From Hyphomicrobiales bacterium (GTDB lineage Bacteria; Pseudomonadota; Alphaproteobacteria; Rhizobiales; JAJFHC01), in assembly GCA_021775835.1 (NCBI GenBank), contig JAJFHC010000076.1, positions 1 through 10,972 on the forward strand: 10,972 nucleotides of DNA. Direction: 5' to 3'. Below, piece by piece: positions 1-5,665 of the stretch. The position numbers and the translations under genes were made by a program. Numbering within the stretch: position 1 is the first letter of the stretch; each line of letters starts with the position of its first letter. Under the pieces are notes generated by a model. The model worked only from the letters and a program-made list of their open reading frames with translations. It was not told the DNA's origin and did not search any database.

Positions 1-338
1 AGCGTGCATTCGCCGTTTCGCAGATCGCCTGGGGCCCTTGTCCTGATCGTGTCCGATCAATTCGTCACAGGGCCGGAAGACATGTAAGACCCATGTTGAG
101 CAGTGGTTATCGGCGGTGGCATCGATGTCGCAGTTGGGTCATCTACGGCTGTACCCGCCCGTCATACATTTGGTCCGTTTACTGCGGGAAAGCGGCCATC
201 AATATCCAGAGCTTCCCAATTGAGGGCCTACGCGGTGCTAACCAGCGTTCGTTGAAATGGCAGTAGGCCACCTGATTCAATTTCCGAATGGAGACGAACC
301 ATGCGCTATGCCTTTGCCGATACTGAACAAAGCATCGT
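1..338. other. Left flank without a convincing gene
   Basis: No open frame here has the look of a protein gene. The best rightward frame from an ATG at 93 stops at 267 and shows no family resemblance or ribosome binding site. I see no tRNA or rRNA. A 7-bp inverted repeat (GGCCTAC at 225-231, GTAGGCC at 263-269) has a loop of 31 bases and is weak. Because the integrase gene ends at 339 reading leftward, this is where an attachment site would be expected. No core repeat can be defined because the other end of the element is not in the window. Confidence 0.5.
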
Positions 339-384
339 TCAGCCAGTTCTTACCTTTTTCGCGACATCCAGCATGATTTGGTGA
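301..384 (+). pseudogene. Possible truncated start of an IS5-type transposase
   Basis: An ATG at 301 sits 8 bases after a GGAG ribosome binding site and opens a frame of only 27 residues. Its first 17 residues, MRYAFADTEQSIVQPVL, resemble the N-terminus of IS5-family transposases, which often begin MRY-x-x-x-D-x-E and reach a P-x-L about residue 15. The resemblance stops near position 351, where the frame runs into the end of the integrase gene on the other strand. One reading is that the element integrated into an insertion sequence and cut the transposase here. The match is short and from memory, so chance similarity is possible. Confidence 0.35.
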
Positions 385-1310
385 ACGTGGCTTTGCTCGA
401 GGTGGCCATAAGTCTCGTCGACGATCTTGATTGACTTCCAGCCACCTGCCTCTTTCAGCGTCTTGATGCTGTGCCCGGCCTCAAGTATCCGCTTGGCGAA
501 TGTGTGGCGGCCGATCTTGTGTGACGGCATGTGTGGCAGGTTTGCGCGTTTGGCGGCACGTTTGAGCGCCTGGTTCACGCCAAAACGGGACTTGAACCCG
601 AACACTGGGCCATCGCCCGGCATGATGTTGGCAACGGCTGCGACAACGACTGGCGGCAAGGGAATCATGCGCGGATCGCCGTTCTTGGTCTTGCCGCAGA
701 CTGCCCATCCGTCCTGAAGGTTGAAGTCGCCCGGCTCCAGTCTACAGGCTTCGGAAACGCGAATCCCGGTATAGGTCAACAGCATCACAATCGCCTGCAG
801 GCGGTCGGAACAATGGGGCAGGATAGCTTCAATGTGAGCGTCACCAGCAGGCTCAACCAATGGCCTCGAGGTTTTCAGTTTCTTGATCGATGGCTTGCCG
901 CACAGGCCGCTGCAGGCGGCGTCATTCAGCACCGCGATGATCGGCGTGTAGCATTGGCGGTTAAGAGTTGCGGGCGCGCGGTCGGGATAGAGCGCGCGGG
1001 CGGTCAGGTCGACGACAGACTGGCTGATATCGGCGATCGGTTTCATGCCGATACGCTCGATGATGGGTGTCAGGAAGCGAGTGTTGTCCGTGCGCTCCAT
1101 ATAGGCGAGCGCTGTTTCGGCAAATGTTACTGATCGGCTCGGGCCATAGAGACGACATTCGAAGATCTCTTTTTGCCGGGCCTCGAGGACCTCGGCTGCT
1201 TTGGCTTTCTGGACCTCGCCAGTGCTTTCGAATACGCGGACCCCTTGGACGGTGCCACGGATGTGCCAGTAAGGACTTCTCTTTGGGTATCGCTTGAGCT
1301 GCAAGGGCAT
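339..1310 (-). CDS. int: Phage-type tyrosine integrase
   Basis: This 323-residue protein is a site-specific tyrosine recombinase that would insert and excise the element. An N-terminal arm/core-binding region (about 1-150) precedes the catalytic domain. Visible catalytic residues are R184 (in TGIRVSEA), the beta-hairpin lysine K209 (KTKNGDPR), the H264-x3-R268 box followed by H269, W291 in the GGWKS segment that replaces the usual H, and the nucleophile Y301 in TYGHL. The box reads HKIGRH, one residue longer than the classical HxLRH form; I recall this variant in alphaproteobacterial prophage integrases. The start is set by GGAGG ten bases upstream of the ATG. That ribosome site lies inside the excisionase-like gene, and the first 184 bases overlap it in another frame. 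It is the last gene of the leftward operon and ends at the presumed attachment-site side. Confidence 0.95.
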   Translation of the reverse strand: MPLQLKRYPKRSPYWHIRGTVQGVRVFESTGEVQKAKAAEVLEARQKEIFECRLYGPSRSVTFAETALAYMERTDNTRFLTPIIERIGMKPIADISQSVVDLTARALYPDRAPATLNRQCYTPIIAVLNDAACSGLCGKPSIKKLKTSRPLVEPAGDAHIEAILPHCSDRLQAIVMLLTYTGIRVSEACRLEPGDFNLQDGWAVCGKTKNGDPRMIPLPPVVVAAVANIMPGDGPVFGFKSRFGVNQALKRAAKRANLPHMPSHKIGRHTFAKRILEAGHSIKTLKEAGGWKSIKIVDETYGHLEQSHVHQIMLDVAKKVRTG

Positions 1311-1489
1311 GGCTTCATCGCCTCCAAAATTATCAACACGTCATCGTCGGTGAAGAGACAAGCATTGCCCAGAATGCGGCACGCGCCAAGTTTCTTGGCA
1401 AGATCCTTCAACGTGCGCGGCGAGACGTGGACGCCATCAGGAAACAACGCCATGACGGTATCTAGACTATGAAGGGCGGGTAATGGCAT
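1127..1489 (-). CDS. Excisionase-like HTH protein overlapping int
   Basis: This 120-residue protein has a winged-HTH-like N-terminus (about residues 8-58, with SPRTLKDLAKKLGA as the likely recognition region and a short LFTDDDV strand). A Ser/Arg/Lys-rich tail follows. It probably acts as a recombination directionality factor or small DNA-binding regulator working with the integrase downstream. The start has GGAG about 8 bases upstream and lies 12 bases after the previous stop. The last 60 or so codons overlap the 5' end of int by 184 bases in a different frame. I accept the overlap because similar proteins with a Ser-rich segment and an AYSKAL-type tail are familiar upstream of int in alphaproteobacterial prophages, and because int has its own strong ribosome site inside this gene. 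The excisionase role is inferred from size, fold and position; general HTH regulator is the alternative. Confidence 0.72.
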   Translation of the reverse strand: MPLPALHSLDTVMALFPDGVHVSPRTLKDLAKKLGACRILGNACLFTDDDVLIILEAMKPCPCSSSDTQREVLTGTSVAPSKGSAYSKALARSRKPKQPRSSRPGKKRSSNVVSMARADQ

Positions 1490-1501
1490 GGTGCGCTCCG
1501 T

Positions 1502-1633
1502 CTAGCGGGATTTACGATTGGCGACCGGCGGTCGCGAGACTGGTTTCAGAATGCCGATCAAGGCCAGGGTGATGAGTTCGGCGATAGTGAACGGGACGAT
1601 GGCGGGCGTCATGGCAGCGAGGACGGTGGTCAT
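1502..1633 (-). CDS. 43-residue predicted membrane peptide
   Basis: A small protein with one hydrophobic segment (about residues 4-29, including AIVPFTIAELITLALIGIL) and a short basic tail rich in Arg/Lys/Pro. It is probably a single-span inner-membrane peptide with a cytoplasmic C-terminus. The ATG at 1633 overlaps the preceding stop as ATGA. A strong AGAGGAAAGG ribosome site lies 7 bases upstream, so the longer in-frame start at 1744 was rejected. The DNA encoding the basic tail contains a near-copy of the inverted-repeat element found upstream of the ParB-like gene. I do not recognise the family, and no function can be assigned. Confidence 0.65.
   Translation of the reverse strand: MTTVLAAMTPAIVPFTIAELITLALIGILKPVSRPPVANRKSR
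1509..1538. repeat. Dispersed 30-bp repeat with GC-rich inverted repeat, copy 1
   Basis: This stretch matches 5831-5860 at 26 of 30 positions in the same orientation. Its core is GCGACC-GGC-GGTCGC (1521-1535), a 6-bp inverted repeat around three bases, preceded by a GATTT-N2-GAT arm. It overlaps the 3' end of the 43-residue peptide gene, just before the excisionase-like gene. A shared protein-binding site is the simplest explanation; the binding protein is unknown. Confidence 0.7.
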
Positions 1634-1923
1634 GCCGAAACCTTTCCTCTGTGGTTGCACATGCGCCTGATGGCAGCGGTGCGTTTCTGGTTGGTGAACT
1701 TCAAGTAGAGACTCACAGCGCGCTTGAGATTGCGTGGGCGGCAAATAGGACGTGCGGTGCGTTCGATGCGTTCCCAGTCACGGCGCTTCAACCGGGCGGC
1801 GCGCAGGGTGTAGGGGTTGCGTAGGGAAACCCATTTGGGCCCGACGCGCTCCAGAAATACCGTACGCCTGCCGGTGCCGATTGCGGTTTCGGCCTCGCTC
1901 AACATGTCGACCCTGTAGAACAT
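1630..1923 (-). CDS. Basic hypothetical protein, 97 residues
   Basis: An Arg-rich small protein of unknown family. The N-terminal third (MFYRVDMLSEAETAIGTGRR) is mixed, a central LERVGPKWVSLRNPY segment looks beta-like, and the C-terminal half is strongly basic, suggesting nucleic-acid contact. The ATG at 1923 overlaps the upstream stop as TGATG, and its own stop overlaps the next ATG as ATGA, so it is translationally coupled on both sides. A longer in-frame start at 2184 was rejected because it would run across most of the upstream gene in another frame. Function is unknown; position suggests an early leftward accessory gene. Confidence 0.6.
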   Translation of the reverse strand: MFYRVDMLSEAETAIGTGRRTVFLERVGPKWVSLRNPYTLRAARLKRRDWERIERTARPICRPRNLKRAVSLYLKFTNQKRTAAIRRMCNHRGKVSA

Positions 1924-2282
1924 CAGGCGTCCTGAGTGAGCATGCTGACGATGCGGGGTTCTTCCGACACCGCCAAGGCGAAGGCTTCGTTGTGATACTC
2001 GGCGATTTGGCGCTCTGAAAAACCAACCTGCTGAAAATCGAGTTCGTGAACGCAGCCGCGTGCCACTGTCGACTTGACGATGGTGTCGGCCATCAGGGCA
2101 ACGGCAATCTCCGGTTTCATCTTGATCCGGCCAACGCGGACGCGCGGATTGCTGGCAAGTGATTCTTTGTGTCTGTGCGCGCATTCAATCTGACGGGCTG
2201 CCTGCCAGAGATGGTTGGGGATGTGGCCGTCGTGGGTGAGGGAGAGTTGTTCAGTGGGGGAAATCGAGACGTTCAGACTCAT
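1923..2282 (-). CDS. Hypothetical protein, first gene of leftward operon
   Basis: A 119-residue soluble protein that I do not recognise. The C-terminal half has a helical segment ending in QQVGFSERQIAEYHNEAFALA, similar in feel to short conserved tails of prophage hypotheticals in alphaproteobacteria, but no catalytic motif is visible. The start at 2282 has GGAG about 9 bases upstream. It leaves a leader of roughly 27 bases from the predicted leftward promoter. A start at 2345 would fall inside that promoter and was rejected. Being the first gene behind the operator-controlled leftward promoter, it would be made on induction together with xis-like and int. Confidence 0.65.
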   Translation of the reverse strand: MSLNVSISPTEQLSLTHDGHIPNHLWQAARQIECAHRHKESLASNPRVRVGRIKMKPEIAVALMADTIVKSTVARGCVHELDFQQVGFSERQIAEYHNEAFALAVSEEPRIVSMLTQDA

Positions 2283-2315
2283 AGGACAGACTCCGTTCGG
2301 GTTTCGAGCGAATCC

Positions 2316-2345
2316 AAAATGTCGTCTTTCGACATATATTGTCAA
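2316..2345 (-). promoter_or_regulatory. Predicted leftward early promoter (PL-like)
   Basis: On the minus strand a perfect TTGACA (2345-2340) is followed 18 bases later by CATTTT (2321-2316) as a poor -10. The 17-bp operator 2319-2335 lies 4 bases after the -35, the same geometry as the rightward promoter at 3297. Bound repressor would block polymerase. The start site should be near 2309, ahead of the 119-residue gene. Confidence 0.6.
2319..2335. promoter_or_regulatory. Operator OL1-like, ATGTC-N7-GACAT
   Basis: A perfect copy of the 17-bp palindrome (ATGTCGTCTTTCGACAT). It sits between the -35 and -10 of the leftward promoter. Likely ligands are the CI-like repressor and the Cro-like protein encoded nearby. 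Confidence 0.75.
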
Positions 2346-2353
2346 TCAAATAA

Positions 2354-2370
2354 ATGTCCAAACGTGACAA
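2354..2370. promoter_or_regulatory. Operator OL2-like, one mismatch
   Basis: ATGTC-CAAACGT-GACAA matches the 17-bp operator with one changed base in the right arm. It lies 35 bp from the OL1-like site and upstream of the leftward -35 box, a spacing that would allow cooperative repressor binding. It could also affect the rightward 28-residue gene. Confidence 0.6.
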
Positions 2371-2507
2371 TTATATTTTCACGTTGCGCTTTTCGCCGTA
2401 ATGTTGAGTGATAATTTGATGTGATTTTTGAGGTGAGGCTTGCATGCGCGACGGCAATCCGCCTTCGGTCGCGTATCAATTGCGGATCACACAGAGAGGA
2501 TACAACT

Positions 2508-2594
2508 ATGCCCTGGGATGCAGCACTCATTATCGGTTTGGGAACGTTTGCCGTGCTCTTCGGTTTGTTTGGGATATGGCAGTCTGGACGTTAA
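2508..2594 (+). CDS. 28-residue predicted membrane peptide
   Basis: A very small gene with a good AGAGAGGA ribosome site 7 bases before its ATG. The product has a four-residue head (MPWD), one hydrophobic stretch (about residues 5-24, with GLGTFAVLFGLFGIW) and a short QSGR tail, typical of a single-span membrane peptide. It is transcribed toward the end of the CI-like gene and divergently from the leftward operon. I found no clear promoter; a GATAAT at 2410-2415 is the best -10 candidate but lacks a good -35. Function is unknown; holin-like, toxin or exclusion peptides are possibilities without direct support. Confidence 0.55.
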   Translation: MPWDAALIIGLGTFAVLFGLFGIWQSGR

Positions 2595-2613
2595 GCGGAC
2601 CCGGAGCGCTTTG

Positions 2614-3240
2614 CTACTCAGGCTGGACCGATGTGACGACAATCGCCAGGATTTGAACTGTGTCGCCATCGTCACCATTGGCTGCCAGTGGCTCCTGGTG
2701 TTCTGGATCGTCGGAGTCGGGCCAGAGCCATGGGCGGCCCTGCCGGTCGATCTTTAGTTCCTTGACGGTGATCTCGAACTCGCCGTGACTTTCCCGTTGA
2801 ACGATGTAGCGCTGGCCTTCATTGGGCTCTATGTCGGCATCAAGAATGCCAACACATACGAGAACCGTGCCCTCCGGGTACTTGCGGTTCATGGATGGTC
2901 CATGGACTTCGAGGCCATATTTCGGCAAAGGCTTCCACTGCTCCGGGATTGGCACCCATACGGGATAACGACGGCTCTGTTCCCACTCGAGCGCCTCCGC
3001 CCATTTGCCCGCCTGGACTTTGCCTCGGACATAGATCGGTTCTGGCGGCGGTGATTCGGAAATAAATTCCGTGGCCTGCACTTCAAGACACTTGGCGAGA
3101 CGTGTCATCCATTCGGTGGAAAGTTTAATTTGACCCTTTTCGAGCTTGTTGATCGTCGAGGCTTCAGTTCCTACGAGCGCGCCAAGTTGCGCCATTGTTA
3201 GGTTTTTTGCCTTCCGGATTTCTCTGATTCGATTCTCCAT
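2614..3240 (-). CDS. CI/LexA-like phage repressor (XRE HTH + S24 peptidase)
   Basis: A 208-residue repressor that would maintain lysogeny and be cleaved on DNA damage. Residues 1-60 form an XRE-type HTH (RKAKNLTMAQLGALVGTEAS). Residues 70-205 form a peptidase S24 domain. The likely RecA-stimulated cleavage site is A77-G78 in VQAGKW. The nucleophile is S116 in HGPSM and the general base is K160 in ITVKEL. The start at 3240 begins directly at the HTH; no ribosome site precedes it, and the predicted PRM-like promoter would start transcription at or next to the ATG. A longer in-frame start at 3372 would run across the operators and was rejected. It is divergent from the Cro-like gene, with three operators between. 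Confidence 0.93.
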   Translation of the reverse strand: MENRIREIRKAKNLTMAQLGALVGTEASTINKLEKGQIKLSTEWMTRLAKCLEVQATEFISESPPPEPIYVRGKVQAGKWAEALEWEQSRRYPVWVPIPEQWKPLPKYGLEVHGPSMNRKYPEGTVLVCVGILDADIEPNEGQRYIVQRESHGEFEITVKELKIDRQGRPWLWPDSDDPEHQEPLAANGDDGDTVQILAIVVTSVQPE

Positions 3241-3246
3241 ATCAAG

Positions 3247-3274
3247 AACATGTCGTTTTAAGACATAAAGTAAA
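3247..3274 (-). promoter_or_regulatory. Predicted repressor-maintenance promoter (PRM-like)
   Basis: Reading leftward, TTTACT (3274-3269) and CATGTT (3252-3247) are spaced by 16 bases and surround the operator 3250-3266. Both boxes are weak, as is usual for an activated promoter. Transcription would start at about 3240, the first base of the repressor gene, giving a leaderless message. This is inference from position. Confidence 0.35.
3250..3266. promoter_or_regulatory. Operator OR3-like, ATGTC-N7-GACAT
   Basis: A perfect copy of the palindrome (ATGTCGTTTTAAGACAT), ten bases from the repressor start codon and inside its predicted promoter. By analogy with lambda OR3, occupancy would shut off the repressor gene; Cro-like protein or excess repressor are candidate ligands. 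Confidence 0.7.
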
Positions 3275-3290
3275 TGTCGGTTTTGGAAAT
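3274..3290. promoter_or_regulatory. Operator OR2-like, one mismatch
   Basis: ATGTC-GGTTTTG-GAAAT differs from the operator consensus at one arm base. It lies 24 bp from the OR3-like and 33 bp from the OR1-like site, just behind the rightward -35 box, where a bound repressor could also contact polymerase at the leftward repressor promoter. Confidence 0.6.
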
Positions 3291-3296
3291 GTTTGG

Positions 3297-3326
3297 TTGA
3301 CATAAAATGTCCAAACACGACATATT
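3297..3326 (+). promoter_or_regulatory. Predicted rightward early promoter (PR-like)
   Basis: A perfect TTGACA (3297-3302) is followed after 18 bases by CATATT (3321-3326), a four-of-six -10 box. The perfect operator 3307-3323 occupies the spacer, as at the leftward promoter. Transcription would start near 3333, only one or two bases before the Cro-like ATG, and would run through the whole replication operon. Confidence 0.65.
3307..3323. promoter_or_regulatory. Operator OR1-like, ATGTC-N7-GACAT
   Basis: A perfect copy (ATGTCCAAACACGACAT) that begins 4 bases after the rightward -35. Its spacer CAAACAC is close to that of the OL2-like site (CAAACGT). Binding here should block the rightward promoter. 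Confidence 0.75.
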
Positions 3327-3334
3327 CCGATCCA

Positions 3335-3646
3335 ATGAACTTGGAATGCTGGCGGGCGGAACGCAAAATCACATACGAAGCACTCGCGAAACTGATCGGT
3401 GTAAGTCAGGCTCGCATGGCGCGCCGATATGCCTTGGGTGAACAATGGCCCCGACCGGAGACGGTAGAAAGCATCAGGCGCGCGACAGTTGGTGAAGTGA
3501 CGCCCAACGACCTTCACGACGCTCGGATTGCTTGGTTGACGGAAGCAGGGCTCTTTCATTCCGACACCCTGCCGGCTCCGGTCACGGCCGTCACCGAGAC
3601 CGTCGACTCCCAAATCTCCCAAACTCCGGAATCCGCCCATGCCTAG
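3335..3646 (+). CDS. Cro-like XRE HTH regulator
   Basis: A 103-residue DNA-binding protein. Residues 1-62 form an HTH of the XRE/Cro type (ITYEALAKLIGVSQARMARRYALG), followed by a polar Thr/Ser-rich tail (about 75-103). It lies opposite the repressor behind an operator-controlled promoter, so a Cro-like role in turning off the repressor or early promoters is likely. The ATG at 3335 was chosen because the HTH begins there; a TTG at 3293 would lie inside the promoter. No ribosome binding site is visible and the predicted transcription start is within two bases of the ATG, so the message may be leaderless. Its stop overlaps the next start by 8 bases. Confidence 0.8.
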   Translation: MNLECWRAERKITYEALAKLIGVSQARMARRYALGEQWPRPETVESIRRATVGEVTPNDLHDARIAWLTEAGLFHSDTLPAPVTAVTETVDSQISQTPESAHA

Positions 3647-4118
3647 TTCCTACAAACCCCGTGTGCCCAGTTCCATGAAGGAGGCCCAGACGTTGCTGGT
3701 CGATGCCTGCGGCGGGCCGTCCAAGGCGGCGGTGTTGTGCCGGGTCGGCAAGGCGGCACTCCACAGATACACAGATCCTGACGGCGATCACGAAATCGTC
3801 CACATGCCGCTCGACATCGTCCGCGCTCTCGAGGCGCATTGCGGTGAGCCTCATGTGACATCGTTCCTGGCCCATGAACTGGGCTTTCAGCTGACCAAGC
3901 TAAATGCGTCCTCTGCCGGTGAGATTGCCGCCAAGGTAGCGAACGCGGCGCAACAGACAGCGGAGTACTTTGCGGAAGTCGCCGCTGATCTGGCGGATGG
4001 CAAAATCGAACCAGACGAAGCCGCGCGGATCATCAAAGAATCCGGTGAGGCGATGGACGCCATACAGTCTGTCGCCGACCACGTGCGTCCGATCCGAGAC
4101 GGGGAAGTGGAAGGGTGA
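3639..4118 (+). CDS. CII-like phage regulatory protein (putative)
   Basis: A 159-residue protein with an HTH-like N-terminal region (about residues 14-67: MKEAQTLLVDACGGPSKAAVLC, then RVGKAALHRYTD and a MPLDIVRALEAHCG helix). A long helical C-terminal part (about 92-150) looks suited to oligomerisation. The pattern of a DACGG turn, an RYTD segment and MPLD resembles phage regulators of the CII type and related alphaproteobacterial prophage proteins. Position directly after the Cro-like gene supports a role in the lysis-lysogeny decision. The start at 3639 overlaps the previous gene; an internal ATG at 3675 has no better ribosome site. I am fairly sure of a DNA-binding role and less sure of the family. 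Confidence 0.55.
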   Translation: MPSSYKPRVPSSMKEAQTLLVDACGGPSKAAVLCRVGKAALHRYTDPDGDHEIVHMPLDIVRALEAHCGEPHVTSFLAHELGFQLTKLNASSAGEIAAKVANAAQQTAEYFAEVAADLADGKIEPDEAARIIKESGEAMDAIQSVADHVRPIRDGEVEG

Positions 4119-4477
4119 TGCTGCAAGGGATCCGCGCATGGCTCTCCAAGGCGCAGCCGACGCAACGGGACCGGCTTCCCAACCGGCGTTCGGCGGATAC
4201 GTTCGACATTCATTTCGGGGCTTTCACCTACACCGTGTCGCCGTGTCTTTATCCGGACGGCCGCATCGGGGAACTCTTCATCGAGGTCGACAAGTCCGGC
4301 ACCGAACTGGCGACAGTGATGCACGACGCTTCGATCGCCATCTCCCTTGCCCTGCAACACGGATGCCCGGTGGAAACCTTGTCGCGGGCCTTCCTGAGAA
4401 ACGAGAACGGCGAAGCGGCTGGCCTTCTCGGATTGGCGCTCGATCGAGCGACCGGGTCAGGAGACGGCAGGCGATGA
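4118..4477 (+). CDS. TSCPD-domain protein
   Basis: A 119-residue protein whose core (about residues 28-95) resembles the TSCPD domain, otherwise known as a C-terminal part of vitamin B12-dependent ribonucleotide reductase. The signs are TFDIHFGAFTYTV, then PDGRIGELFIEVDKSGTEL, then ASIAISLALQHGCPVETL. The domain is thought to help bind nucleotide or protein partners, but stand-alone copies have no known function. There is no reductase catalytic domain here, so direct nucleotide reduction is not implied. The start at 4118 overlaps the previous stop as TGATG. The resemblance is from memory of the motif and has not been tested by a profile search. Confidence 0.65.
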   Translation: MLQGIRAWLSKAQPTQRDRLPNRRSADTFDIHFGAFTYTVSPCLYPDGRIGELFIEVDKSGTELATVMHDASIAISLALQHGCPVETLSRAFLRNENGEAAGLLGLALDRATGSGDGRR

Positions 4478-4668
4478 CCGAAATGCCGGTGATCAAGCCC
4501 TATGTCTGCGCCACCGAGACTGCAGGCATCACCGCGCTAATCATCGTGCCGTCTGACAATCCAAACGTCGACATTCGCTATCGCCTGACTCAGCGTGACG
4601 TGCGCCGGTTGATCAAGGAACTTTCCGAACACCTGGACGTTGATCCGGATCCTCGAGGCCAGCAATGA
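4474..4668 (+). CDS. Small hypothetical protein, 64 residues
   Basis: A small soluble protein that I do not recognise. It begins MTEMPVIKPYVCATETAGIT with a likely beta-hairpin (ALIIVPSDNPNVDIRYRLT), followed by a helix (RDVRRLIKELSEHL). Both ends overlap neighbours as ATGA, so it is coupled within the operon. The same frame stays open far upstream, but that part runs antiparallel in sense to two better genes and has no family resemblance, so the ATG at 4474 is used. No function is proposed. Confidence 0.6.
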   Translation: MTEMPVIKPYVCATETAGITALIIVPSDNPNVDIRYRLTQRDVRRLIKELSEHLDVDPDPRGQQ

Positions 4669-5003
4669 ACCGGCCAACTCCCATCATGCGTCTGTTCGGT
4701 GCGGCTTCCGTGCTGGCCATCGGCGGTCTCTATGCCGTGACCAAGGATCGGATGACCGAACTGCGGGCCGCACTTGCAAGCCTGCCACCGCCAATGACAG
4801 ACACGGAAGGCCGTGTCCTGTTTGGGCATTCGGATTCCGTCCTGCGGGCGGCGGCGACCTGTGTGAGCGACCGGGGCCTGACACCGGAAACCCATGCGCT
4901 CCTGCGCGCGTCAATCCAGATCGTCCTGTCCTACCGAACCGCCGACACGGTCGAGGCCGTGGAGCAGCCGGACTATTGGTACAACAACGGGGTGATGGGA
5001 TGA
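4665..5003 (+). CDS. Hypothetical protein with N-terminal membrane segment
   Basis: A 112-residue protein of unknown family. Residues 7-25 (IMRLFGAASVLAIGGLYAV) form a likely signal anchor or membrane segment, and the rest is a polar, probably helical domain ending in a YWYNNGVMG tail. The ATG at 4665 overlaps the previous stop as ATGA and has GAGG about 8 bases upstream. Its stop overlaps the methyltransferase start, also as ATGA. No catalytic motif is visible. Confidence 0.6.
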   Translation: MNRPTPIMRLFGAASVLAIGGLYAVTKDRMTELRAALASLPPPMTDTEGRVLFGHSDSVLRAAATCVSDRGLTPETHALLRASIQIVLSYRTADTVEAVEQPDYWYNNGVMG

Positions 5004-5665
5004 CCGAGTTTCGATCGAATCCATCCGTTGTATCTCTCCGGCATGCGCCTGCGGACGATCATGATTATTTCCCGACACCGCCATGGATCACGCGGGCCTT
5101 CATCGAACTCGTGCTTGCGGACCTAGTCGGCGGACGCAAACGGTTGAACAAACTTTCCGCGATTGAACCGGCATGCGGTGAAGGCGACATGGCGCGGCCA
5201 TTGGCGGAGTACCTCGGGACTGTCCACGCCTCAGACATCAAATATCGCGGGTTCGGGACCGTGGCTGATTTTCTCAGTCACGAGTATCGCCTGCCCAAAG
5301 GCGTCCACTGGCTGTTCACCAATCCGCCTTTCGATGACTTGGCACTCGAGTTCGTGCTTAAGGCGCTTTCCTACGGCGTCAACGTGGCGGTGCTGGTCAA
5401 GGTTCAGTTTCTCGAAACCCTTGAGCGTTTCCGACGCCTCCACGGGCTGACACCTGCCACTTACATCGTCGTGTATGCCGAACGGCTGAACATCTTCAAG
5501 GGGCAGCTCGACGGCACCGGCTCGGCAAAACCGATGATGTTCGTCTGGCTGGTCTGGTTGCAGCCGGTGTTGCCAGCCGGTGCGGATCCACGCGTCAAAT
5601 TCATTCCGCCCTGCCGGAGGGCTTTTGAGCGACCTGGGGATTATCCGGAAGGTGCCGGGTCATGA
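5000..5665 (+). CDS. Orphan adenine-type DNA methyltransferase
   Basis: A 221-residue class I SAM-dependent methyltransferase. Visible motifs are an N-terminal DYFPTPPWIT (residues 22-31), the SAM-binding EPACGEG (56-62), an acidic residue D79 in ASDIKYRGFG suited to contacting the SAM ribose, and the catalytic TNPPF (107-111), the NPPY/F type of N6-adenine or N4-cytosine enzymes. The order SAM motif then NPPF fits the gamma-type arrangement. No restriction endonuclease lies next to it, so it is probably an orphan that protects or marks phage DNA. The start at 5000 forms ATGA with the previous stop; a longer open frame upstream overlaps other genes and lacks resemblance. Target sequence cannot be predicted. 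Confidence 0.85.
   Translation: MTEFRSNPSVVSLRHAPADDHDYFPTPPWITRAFIELVLADLVGGRKRLNKLSAIEPACGEGDMARPLAEYLGTVHASDIKYRGFGTVADFLSHEYRLPKGVHWLFTNPPFDDLALEFVLKALSYGVNVAVLVKVQFLETLERFRRLHGLTPATYIVVYAERLNIFKGQLDGTGSAKPMMFVWLVWLQPVLPAGADPRVKFIPPCRRAFERPGDYPEGAGS

Noticed and set aside
225..269. GGCCTAC/GTAGGCC inverted repeat as an attachment or integrase arm site
   Set aside because: Arms of 7 bp with a 31-base loop in GC-rich DNA are expected by chance, and no second copy was found.
531..1133. Long rightward open frame opposite the integrase
   Set aside because: It is antisense to a well-supported integrase, has no ribosome site or family resemblance, and is explained by GC-rich codon structure on the other strand.
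2593..2611. AAGCG-N9-CGCTT as a terminator between the 28-residue gene and the repressor gene
   Set aside because: Only a 5-bp stem with a 9-base loop and no T-run on either strand.
3970..4473. Upstream extension of the 64-residue protein's frame
   Set aside because: It overlaps the CII-like and TSCPD genes in another frame and reads as low-complexity Arg/Gly-rich sequence; the ATG at 4474 gives the regular ATGA junction.
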